This document shows, piece after piece, positions 8,849-16,544 of a stretch of DNA of 37,231 nucleotides; position 1 is the stretch's first letter, and every line of letters begins with the position of its first letter. Made by a program: the position numbers and the translations under genes. The DNA is from Chloroflexota bacterium (lineage in GTDB: Bacteria; Chloroflexota; Anaerolineae; B4-G1): assembly GCA_011046405.1 (NCBI GenBank), contig DSAR01000349.1, positions 1 through 37,231 of the forward strand, written 5' to 3'. Under the pieces are notes generated by a model, which was not told where the DNA came from, did no database searches, and was given only the letters and a program-made list of their open reading frames with translations.

Positions 8849-8877
8849 TTGACATCATTGCAGAAAACGATTAAAAT
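8849..8877 (+). promoter_or_regulatory. Promoter TTGACA-N17-TAAAAT upstream of the lipoprotein/ABC importer genes
   Basis: TTGACA 8849-8854, TAAAAT 8872-8877, 17-nt spacing. Confidence 0.7.
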
Positions 8878-8886
8878 ACGATAAGC

Positions 8887-8900
8887 CAGGTGTATACCTG
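8887..8900. promoter_or_regulatory. Palindrome CAGGT-GTAT-ACCTG just downstream of the -10, candidate operator
   Basis: Perfect 5-bp arms, about 10 nt past the -10 element. Confidence 0.4.
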
Positions 8901-9041
8901 CAACGTATCAGCCTCGTTGTTTTTGGAACCATCTACATCTACAAGATAAGAGCAAGATAAGAGAAAGGAGGTCTCCCACAACACATAAAATCTCGGCTCG
9001 TTTTACTCGCAAAGTCCCTTTTAACCTTAAGGAGGAAAAAC

Positions 9042-10184
9042 GTGTTCAAGAGAACGTTAATGGTTTTGTTGGTAGTGGTAGCGATCGCCAGTCTAGTTGG
9101 TTGCCAACCAAAAGATGCAGAGCCTGCGGCCACAGAGGATTGGAAGATCGGCATCATGACCGGCACTGTAACCCAAAATGAAGAAGAGTTCCGTATGGCT
9201 GAACAGATGCAAGAGAAGTACGGCGCCGACCGCATCCTGATCTCCACCTATCCAGACCGCTTCATGCAAGAGCAGGAGACCACCATCACCAACATGTTGG
9301 AGATGGCCTCCGATCCTGACGTCAAGGCGATCGTCATGGTGCAGGCCGTGCCCGGCACCGTGGCGGCTGTGGACAAGGTGCGGGAGATCCGCCCCGATAT
9401 GTTCTTCGTGTTGGGCGCGCCCCAGGAGGATCCGGACATCATCACCCAGAAGGGTGACATCATCCTCAACACCGACGACCTGGGCCGTGGCCCACAGATC
9501 GCCGAGCACGCCCACGCCATGGGCGCCGAGGTGCTGGTGCACTACTCCTTCCCGCGCCACATGTCTATCGAGTTCCTGGCGCAGCGTCGTCAGATGATGA
9601 AGGATCGCGCCGAAGAACTGGGCATCCTGTTCGTGGATGAGGACGCCCCCGACCCCACCGGCGACGCCGGCGTGCCAGGCACCCAGCAGTTCATCATGGA
9701 AGACGTGCCGCGCAAGATCGCTCAGTACGGCCCCAACACGGCCGTCTTCGGCACCAACTGCGCGATGCAGGAGCCACTCATCCGTCAGGCCGTGGAGTAT
9801 GGCGGCATCTTCCCCGTACAGTGCTGCCCCTCCCCCTACCACGCTATGCCGGCCGCCTTGGGCATCGAGGTGCCCGAGGAACACAAGGGTGACGTCGTGT
9901 GGATACTGGGACAGATCAACGATAAGGTCTGCGACGCCGGTGCAGCGGGCCGCGTCGCGACCTGGCCTGCTCCCGTCAACATGATGTTCATCCAGGCGGG
10001 CGTGGAATATGCCATCGACTGGATCAACGGGGATATTACAGAGCGTGTGGATCAGGCCGCTCTGGTCAATATCATGGAGGGCATTCTCAAGGAGATGGGT
10101 GTCAGTGGCAGTGTGCAACTGACGCCATACGAGGGCACAGACAACTACTTCCTCTACCTCTCCGACCACATCATCTTCGAGTAA
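9042..10184 (+). CDS. Substrate-binding lipoprotein (resembles the DUF3798 family) of an ABC importer
   Basis: Signal peptide with lipobox LVGC-Q; periplasmic-binding-protein-like fold pattern (KIGIMTGTVTQNEEEFRMAEQM...); immediately upstream of the ABC ATPase and permeases. DUF3798 assignment is from memory. Confidence 0.8.
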   Translation: MFKRTLMVLLVVVAIASLVGCQPKDAEPAATEDWKIGIMTGTVTQNEEEFRMAEQMQEKYGADRILISTYPDRFMQEQETTITNMLEMASDPDVKAIVMVQAVPGTVAAVDKVREIRPDMFFVLGAPQEDPDIITQKGDIILNTDDLGRGPQIAEHAHAMGAEVLVHYSFPRHMSIEFLAQRRQMMKDRAEELGILFVDEDAPDPTGDAGVPGTQQFIMEDVPRKIAQYGPNTAVFGTNCAMQEPLIRQAVEYGGIFPVQCCPSPYHAMPAALGIEVPEEHKGDVVWILGQINDKVCDAGAAGRVATWPAPVNMMFIQAGVEYAIDWINGDITERVDQAALVNIMEGILKEMGVSGSVQLTPYEGTDNYFLYLSDHIIFE

Positions 10185-10229
10185 CCGAGTAACCCTTGTT
10201 GGAGATGACATCCGACGTGTAAGGTAAAA

Positions 10230-10261
10230 CGTGAGGTTGCCGGTCGACCGGCAGCCTCACG
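10230..10261. terminator. Strong hairpin between the binding-protein gene and the ABC ATPase gene
   Basis: CGTGAGGTTGCCGGTC / GACCGGCAGCCTCACG: 16-nt arms with a single G.T-compatible mismatch. Confidence 0.65.
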
Positions 10262-10336
10262 CTTTGGGTAGGGCTGTTAGTCCGCCCAGATGCGCGGACT
10301 TAACAGCCCACCCTTATCATTTTCAGAGGAGGAGGT

Positions 10337-11935
10337 ATGACAGAACAACCTCTGTTGTCCATGCACGGTATCAACAAGAGCTATTATGGCACCCAGGTCT
10401 TGCAAGACATCGATCTCACGCTCCGGGCGGGAGAAATCCACGCCATCGTGGGTGAAAACGGCGCCGGCAAATCGACCCTGATGAACATTCTGTTTGGGAT
10501 GCCCGTGATCCACGAAACCGGCGGTTACCAGGGAGAGATTCTCTTCGAGGGGCAGCGAGCCGACATCCTGTCGCCTCACATGGCGATGGAATTGGGCATT
10601 GGGATGGTACACCAGGAATTCATGCTGTTGCCCGAGTACACGATCACGGAGAACATCAAGCTCAACCGGGAAATACTCAAAGACAATCCCCTGAGCCGGA
10701 TCTTTGGCGAGCAATTGAAATTGCTGGACGTGAAGGCGATGCGAGCCGACGCCCGCCGGGCATTAGACAGCCTCGACATTGGGATCGAGGAGTACGTCAA
10801 GGTGGCAGGCTTGCCTGTGGGCTACATGCAATTCACCGAAATCGCCCGCGAGATCGACAAGACCAACATCAAGCTCATCGTCTTCGACGAACCTACGGCC
10901 GTCCTGGCCGAGAGCGAAGCGGCCCACCTGTTGGAGGCGATGCAGCGGATCGCTGCCCAGGGCATAGCCATCCTGTTCATCACCCACCGCCTGGACGAGG
11001 TGATGGAAGTCGCCGAGAACATCACCGTGTTACGGGATGGACGCCTGGTAGCGACCAAGTCCAGGGAGGAGACAAGCATCTACGAGTTGGCCGAATTGAT
11101 GGTCGGCCGCAAAATAGAAAAACTGTCCCTCAGAGCAGAACAGCCGTCCAACGGCAAGGTCGCCTTGAGCATCCGGGATCTGGTGGTCGAGATGCCTGGC
11201 GAGGAGGTCAAGCGACTCGATCTCGAGGTGCGCCAGGGTGAGATTCTCGGCATCGGCGGGTTGGCAGGACAGGGCAAGGTCGGCATTGCCAATGGCATTA
11301 TGGGACTTTATCCAGCCCGAGGTACTGTCCAGGTGAACGGTTCTCCCCTTCAGTTGAACGACACACCCACATCCATCGCGCGCGGGCTGGCCTTCGTCTC
11401 GGAGGACCGTCGCGGCGTGGGACTGCTGCTCGACGCGTCTATCGAGATGAATATCGCCATCACCGCGATGCAGAACCAGGACCGCTTCATTCGCAAATTT
11501 GGCTTTCTCACCCAGATCGACGGGCGCGCGATGCGCGAACACGCGTCGAAGATGATCGAAGATCTCGACATCCGTTGTACCGGTCCGACCCAGATCGTCC
11601 GGCGGCTCAGCGGCGGCAACCAGCAAAAAGTCTGCGTCGCGCGCGCGCTGACGCTGGAACCGGAGATCCTGTTCGTGTCGGAACCCACGCGGGGTATCGA
11701 CGTGGGCGCCAAACGCCTGGTGTTGGAGACGTTAATTCAACTGAATACCGAGGAGGGTATGACCATCGTGATGACATCCAGTGAATTGGGCGAGTTGCGC
11801 AGCGTGTGCGATCGCATCGCCATCATCTCCGAGGGACAACTCGCCGGCATCCTGAAACCGGACGATTCGGACGTGGATTTCGGTCTGCTCATGGCCGGAC
11901 AAAAAAAGCAGGCAAGGAGCATAGGACATGGGTAA
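10337..11935 (+). CDS. Sugar/nucleoside-type ABC transporter ATP-binding protein (two ABC domains, RbsA/MglA-like)
   Basis: GENGAGKSTLMNILFG Walker A, LIVFDEPTAVL Walker B, second half RRLSGGNQQKVCVARALTLEPEILFVSEPTRGIDVGAK. Confidence 0.94.
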   Translation: MTEQPLLSMHGINKSYYGTQVLQDIDLTLRAGEIHAIVGENGAGKSTLMNILFGMPVIHETGGYQGEILFEGQRADILSPHMAMELGIGMVHQEFMLLPEYTITENIKLNREILKDNPLSRIFGEQLKLLDVKAMRADARRALDSLDIGIEEYVKVAGLPVGYMQFTEIAREIDKTNIKLIVFDEPTAVLAESEAAHLLEAMQRIAAQGIAILFITHRLDEVMEVAENITVLRDGRLVATKSREETSIYELAELMVGRKIEKLSLRAEQPSNGKVALSIRDLVVEMPGEEVKRLDLEVRQGEILGIGGLAGQGKVGIANGIMGLYPARGTVQVNGSPLQLNDTPTSIARGLAFVSEDRRGVGLLLDASIEMNIAITAMQNQDRFIRKFGFLTQIDGRAMREHASKMIEDLDIRCTGPTQIVRRLSGGNQQKVCVARALTLEPEILFVSEPTRGIDVGAKRLVLETLIQLNTEEGMTIVMTSSELGELRSVCDRIAIISEGQLAGILKPDDSDVDFGLLMAGQKKQARSIGHG

Positions 11936-12989
11936 ATACATCAAGGAATTCGTGCGGAATTTCGGACTCCCCAGATTGATCATTCTGGGCTTCTTCATCT
12001 TCCTGTGTGTGCTTGCTCTGGTCCTGGGGTTGGACTTTGCCGAACTGATGAGCTCGAGCCTCGTGCGCATCGGTATGAACGGGGTGCTGGTTCTGGCGAT
12101 GCTGCCGGCGATTGTGAGCGGCATCGGTCCTAACTTCGGCGTATCCCTGGGCATCCTGTGCGGCCTGATCGGTTCGCTGATGGCTATCGAGTTCAGACTG
12201 GACGGTTTCGCCAACTTATTTGCCGCCATCCTCTTCTCCATGCCGTTCGCGGTTGCCGTGGGCTACGGCTATGGGTGGTTGTTGAACCGAGTCAAGGGGT
12301 CCGAGATGATGCTGGCGACCTTTGTAGGCTTCTCCACGGTCTCCGTCATGAAGATCGCCTGGTTGATCCTGCCTTTCAAAAGCCCCGAGATGGCATGGCC
12401 GATCGGACGGGGCCTGCGCGTCACCGTCTCACTCGAAAATCGACAACTCTCACAACTCCTGAACAACTTTCTGGCTTTCGAAATCGGCGGCATCGTGATC
12501 CCCACCGGCTTGTTGCTCTTTTTCCTGGCTTGTTGCCTGTTGATGTGGCTGTTCATGCGCTCCAAGGCTGGCGTCAGTATGTCTACGGCGGGCAGCAATC
12601 CGCGCTTTGCAGAGGCTGCGGGCATCGACGTGAACCAGAACCGGATTCTGGGTACCATCGTCTCCACGATTTTGGGCGCCGTGGGCATCCTGGTCTATGC
12701 ACAGAGCTACGGCTTTCTCCAACTCTACGAGGGGCCAATGTTCATGCCCTTCGTGGCAGTCGCCGCCATCCTCATTGGCGGCGCGTCCATCCGGAAGGCA
12801 ACTATCGCTCACGTGATCATCGGCGTCTTCCTCTTCCAGGGCATTTTGGTGGTGGCGATGCCCGTCGCCAATACGATCACCACCGTCTTCCCCACGGATA
12901 TGACCAGTATGGCGGAGATATCACGCATCATCATCCAGAACGGGATCATTCTCTACGCATTGACACAGACCGGAGGAGAGCAAGCATGA
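11928..12989 (+). CDS. ABC transporter permease (BPD_transp_2-like, first of two)
   Basis: Hydrophobic polytopic protein; AGSNPRFAEAAGIDVNQNRILGTIVSTILGAVG and AAILIGGASIRKATIAHVIIGVFLFQGI. Overlaps the 3' end of the ATPase gene. Confidence 0.9.
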   Translation: MGKYIKEFVRNFGLPRLIILGFFIFLCVLALVLGLDFAELMSSSLVRIGMNGVLVLAMLPAIVSGIGPNFGVSLGILCGLIGSLMAIEFRLDGFANLFAAILFSMPFAVAVGYGYGWLLNRVKGSEMMLATFVGFSTVSVMKIAWLILPFKSPEMAWPIGRGLRVTVSLENRQLSQLLNNFLAFEIGGIVIPTGLLLFFLACCLLMWLFMRSKAGVSMSTAGSNPRFAEAAGIDVNQNRILGTIVSTILGAVGILVYAQSYGFLQLYEGPMFMPFVAVAAILIGGASIRKATIAHVIIGVFLFQGILVVAMPVANTITTVFPTDMTSMAEISRIIIQNGIILYALTQTGGEQA

Positions 12990-14275
12990 GTATCCAAGAG
13001 CGTATCACATCTATGCTGGGACCAGAGTTCGATTTTAAGCGGACGTTGGTGCAATTCTTGACCAAAAATATGGTCACGATCATGTTCGTCGTCCTCAGCC
13101 TGGCGGGGCTGTACGTCTCTGGACTGAACGCGCTCCTTTACGTCACGGACATCATCTCTCGCGTGTCGCGCAATTCCTTCCTGGTACTGTCGTTGATCGT
13201 CCCTGTCATCGCCGGGATGGGACTGAACTTCTCTATCGTCTTGGGCGCGATGGCGGCGCAGGCAGTCATCATCTTCGTCTCCCATTGGGGGATCACCGGT
13301 TTTCCCGGGATTTTGTTGTGTGTGGTGCTGGTGACGCCGTTGGCGATCTTGCTTGGCACGTTGACCGGCAAGCTCTTCAATCGCACCAAGGGGCAGGAGA
13401 TGATCACCGGCCTGATCCTGGGCTTCTTCGCCGCCGGCTGGTACCAATTCATCTTCCTGCAACTGGTGGGCGGCATCATTCCCATGGACAACGACGTGTT
13501 GGTGCTCAGCTCCGGGATTGGGATCCGGACGACGGTGGACCTCTCCAAGGGTCTGAAATACGGCCTGGACGACGTTCTCCGGATCAATTTGCCGACGCTG
13601 TTGATCATCACGGGCCTCATTGGTCTGGGGATACAGGGTTACCGTTTCTTCAAGTCGAACGATGGCAATCGCAGCAAATCCCGCCTGATTCTGGACAGCG
13701 CTATCCCGATCGGCGCGATTGCTTGGGCCGCGTGGCTGCTGATCAGCCAATCCTTGCTCCAGAACGTCTTGATTCCCGCCGGAACGTGGTTGGCGATCGC
13801 TGGCCTATGCCTTTTCCTTTTCTTTCTCTCCAAGACCAAGTTGGGCCAGGATATGCGCTCCGTGGGGCAGGATCGTCACGTGGCCGAGGTATCTGGCATT
13901 CCGGTGGAAAACATTCGCGTCAAGGCCATCGTCTTCTCCACGGTCTTCGCCGCGTGGGGCCACATTATCTTCCTGCAAAACATGGGCGCCTTCAGCACCT
14001 ACGGTAGCCACGAGCAGGTGGGTCTTTACGCGACGGCCGCGATCTTGATCGGCGGGGCTACCGTAACCAAGGCCACCATCGGGCAGGCATTGCTGGGCGT
14101 CTTCCTGTTCCACACCCTCTTCATCGTCTCACCCGCTGCGGGGCGACAGCTCTTTGGCGATGCCCAGATCGGCGAATACTTCCGCGTCTTCGTAGCTTAC
14201 GGCGTCATCGGTGTGACCCTGGCGATGCACGCCTGGAAAAAGCTACTGCAACGCCAGCAGGGCCACGTGGAGTAA
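12986..14275 (+). CDS. ABC transporter permease (BPD_transp_2-like, second of two)
   Basis: ATGA 4-nt overlap with the previous gene; SVGQDRHVAEVSGIPVENIRVKAIVFSTVFAAWG and TAAILIGGATVTKATIGQALLGVFLFHTLF. The listed ORF from 12158 is extended upstream in an alternative frame. Confidence 0.9.
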   Translation: MSIQERITSMLGPEFDFKRTLVQFLTKNMVTIMFVVLSLAGLYVSGLNALLYVTDIISRVSRNSFLVLSLIVPVIAGMGLNFSIVLGAMAAQAVIIFVSHWGITGFPGILLCVVLVTPLAILLGTLTGKLFNRTKGQEMITGLILGFFAAGWYQFIFLQLVGGIIPMDNDVLVLSSGIGIRTTVDLSKGLKYGLDDVLRINLPTLLIITGLIGLGIQGYRFFKSNDGNRSKSRLILDSAIPIGAIAWAAWLLISQSLLQNVLIPAGTWLAIAGLCLFLFFLSKTKLGQDMRSVGQDRHVAEVSGIPVENIRVKAIVFSTVFAAWGHIIFLQNMGAFSTYGSHEQVGLYATAAILIGGATVTKATIGQALLGVFLFHTLFIVSPAAGRQLFGDAQIGEYFRVFVAYGVIGVTLAMHAWKKLLQRQQGHVE

Positions 14276-14313
14276 AGCAGACTGTAACACAGCGATGGGA
14301 AGTAACGGAGCAA

Positions 14314-15177
14314 ATGAAAACCTTTGCCGTACTACAGCTCAGCGGTTGTGCTGGTTGCGAGGTATCGCTCCTCAATTCCAAGGCGTGGATCCAACAGTAT
14401 AGATTGCTCTATCTACCTCTGGTGAGCTCGACCTACGAGGTCCCAGAGGTAGAGGTGCTGTTGGTGAGCGGGGGTGTGCGCAACGATGAAGACCTCTACA
14501 ATCTACAACGGGCTGTGCGGCGAGCGGGACGAGTCGTCGCCGTGGGTACGTGCGCTATCTCGGGGGGCGTGCCTAGCCTGGGCGACCGGGCGGAGGTGCG
14601 AGAGATGTTCATCGCCGAGGAGAGACGGCGTCACGTGCCGCACCTGTTGCCCCAGTGCCGCCCCATCGATACGGCCGTGGCGGTAGACCTATACCTGCCA
14701 GGATGCCCGCCGACGCCGGAACTTCTCATGGGGGCGCTGACCGGACCGGAGGCCTTTCAAGCCTCCCGACTCGTCTGCCAGGAGTGCGGGCGCAAAAAAC
14801 TCAAAGATATGCGCCCCAAACGCCTGCTCGGCTTCCAGCAAGGCGAGGTCTTGCCCGACATCTGCCTCATCAATCAGGGCTTTCTGTGTGTCGGCTCTTC
14901 AACCAGGGGCGGTTGCCGCGCTCCCTGCCCCCGCGCGGGTCACCCTTGTGTGGGTTGCCGGGGCCCCACCAATGCGCTGATCGATCAACAATCAGCGGTC
15001 TGGTTCACGCTCATCCAACGCGTCTTCGATACACTGACCGACATTCCCCGGGAAGAGATCGAGGCTGGCCTGCGCTCGCCCCAGTACGCCCTGTTCCTGT
15101 TTCAATTTGCCGACTATTTTGGGCCAGTCCACGTAGAGGGAGGCGGCAAACCCCGGCCCAAGGAAAAGGTGTTGTGA
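14314..15177 (+). CDS. [NiFe] hydrogenase small subunit, group 3-like (MvhG/FrhG/sulfhydrogenase-delta type)
   Basis: LSGCAGCEVSLLN, GTCAISGGVPSLG, LPGCPPTPELL proximal cluster ligands; C-terminal Cys-rich CxxCG...CLINQGFLCVGSSTRGGCRAPCPRAGHPCVGCRGP. Confidence 0.88.
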   Translation: MKTFAVLQLSGCAGCEVSLLNSKAWIQQYRLLYLPLVSSTYEVPEVEVLLVSGGVRNDEDLYNLQRAVRRAGRVVAVGTCAISGGVPSLGDRAEVREMFIAEERRRHVPHLLPQCRPIDTAVAVDLYLPGCPPTPELLMGALTGPEAFQASRLVCQECGRKKLKDMRPKRLLGFQQGEVLPDICLINQGFLCVGSSTRGGCRAPCPRAGHPCVGCRGPTNALIDQQSAVWFTLIQRVFDTLTDIPREEIEAGLRSPQYALFLFQFADYFGPVHVEGGGKPRPKEKVL

Positions 15178-15178
15178 C

Positions 15179-16498
15179 GTGCCGACTTTGACGTTTCCAT
15201 TAAGCCGCATCGAGGGCCACGCCCAGGTCGTCATCGAGGTGCAGGCCGGCGAAGTGCTCGCCACACACTTCCAAGCGACCGAGTTCCGGGGATTCAAGCA
15301 CCTGGTCCAGGGGATTCCAGCCGAGCAGATGGTCGTCATCGTGCCCCGCATCTGCGGCGTCTGCTCGACGGCGCACCACCTGGCGGCAGTCAAGGCGTTG
15401 GAAGATATCTATGACGTCGCTCCCCCCCCGTTGGCGTGTGAGATTCGGGAACTGTTGATGCTGGGGCAAATTGTGCAAAATCAGGCTACTTCTCTCTTCA
15501 TCTTCACTATGCCCGACCGCTTGGGCGTCTCTAGCATCTACCAGTTGGCCCAGCGAGAGGGGGATGAGGCCGACACGCTAAGATCTCAAATCGCCACCCA
15601 GGCGCTGCGGGTGCGGGCAGCTGGCACACATTTGATCACCCTGGCGGGCGGACAGTTCATCCATCCGGTCAAGGCGGTCGTCGGTGGCGTAATCAGCGGC
15701 GTGAGCGAGGGGCAATCTGCCAATATGCGCGACGAGGTGCTGGAGTCGCTGCCTATAGCGCGCCAGTTGTTCGATTACTATTGGGAGCAATCGGTAGCCC
15801 TCAAAGAGCGCATCGGCACCTGGGGCGACGATCAGCCGGCATGTTACATCGCCGCCATCGAAGACACGTGTCCCGACTACACCGGGGCCGACATCCGGGT
15901 GATGGACGTCGATGGGCGGGTAAGCGCTCGTTTCCCTCCACGGGATTTCCAGCACTATCTCTCTTACGAGGAGACTGACTACAGTTATGCCGGCCGGACC
16001 AGCTACAGGGGAGCGATGATGCGCGCCAATAGCCTGGCGCGGATCAATATGACCAAGTCGATGGGGACGCCGCTGGCCGACGAGTACCTGGCCCGTTTCC
16101 GGGATACGTTCGGCCAGCCGGCCCACGCGATTCTCCTATTCGATCTGGCACGAGGGATCGAACTGGTCTATGCGCTGGAGCGGGCGGCTGAAATCCTGGG
16201 CCAACGACTGGATGGAGAGGATACCGCCGTCGCTTACACCCCTCGTGACGGGGAGGGCTACGGCCTGGTCGAGGCCCCGCGCGGCCCCCTGATCCATCAT
16301 TACGTCGTCCGAGATGGTTTGATCGAGCAGGCCGCGTTTGTCATCCCCACGGTGCACAACGTGTTGGCCATCGAGCGGGCATTGCGCGTGGCAGCCGAGC
16401 GCTACATCACCCCAGACCGGGTAGATATGGAGTTGGAGCGCGCCGTTGGGCGAGTGGTGCGCGCATTCGACCCATGCATCGCCTGCGCGACCCATTGA
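15179..16498 (+). CDS. [NiFe] hydrogenase large subunit, no C-terminal maturation peptide
   Basis: GTG start 1 nt after the small-subunit stop; RIEGHAQV, RICGVCSTAHH (L1), VEAPRGPLIHHYVV, C-terminal DPCIACATH followed directly by stop (L2). Confidence 0.9.
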   Translation: MPTLTFPLSRIEGHAQVVIEVQAGEVLATHFQATEFRGFKHLVQGIPAEQMVVIVPRICGVCSTAHHLAAVKALEDIYDVAPPPLACEIRELLMLGQIVQNQATSLFIFTMPDRLGVSSIYQLAQREGDEADTLRSQIATQALRVRAAGTHLITLAGGQFIHPVKAVVGGVISGVSEGQSANMRDEVLESLPIARQLFDYYWEQSVALKERIGTWGDDQPACYIAAIEDTCPDYTGADIRVMDVDGRVSARFPPRDFQHYLSYEETDYSYAGRTSYRGAMMRANSLARINMTKSMGTPLADEYLARFRDTFGQPAHAILLFDLARGIELVYALERAAEILGQRLDGEDTAVAYTPRDGEGYGLVEAPRGPLIHHYVVRDGLIEQAAFVIPTVHNVLAIERALRVAAERYITPDRVDMELERAVGRVVRAFDPCIACATH

Positions 16499-16500
16499 CA

Positions 16501-16535
16501 CATGGGCACATTGGCATGGGCACATTGGTATGGGC
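16501..16535. repeat. Tandem repeat CATGGGCACATTGG x2.5 (two alternating heptamers)
   Basis: 16501-16514 and 16515-16528 identical, then TATGGGC. Confidence 0.8.
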
Positions 16536-16544
16536 GACCTATCG

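Noticed and set aside
9093-10211. 372-aa minus-strand ORF opposite the binding lipoprotein
   Set aside because: His/Val/Asp-rich composition typical of antisense translation; the sense product has a signal peptide and lipobox.
12158-12985. N-terminal extension of the 705-aa ORF
   Set aside because: This is an alternative frame through the first permease; the real second permease starts at ATG 12986 with an ATGA overlap.
12953-13750. 265-aa minus-strand ORF opposite the second permease
   Set aside because: Low-complexity D/Q/R-rich shadow ORF; no independent RBS or motif evidence.
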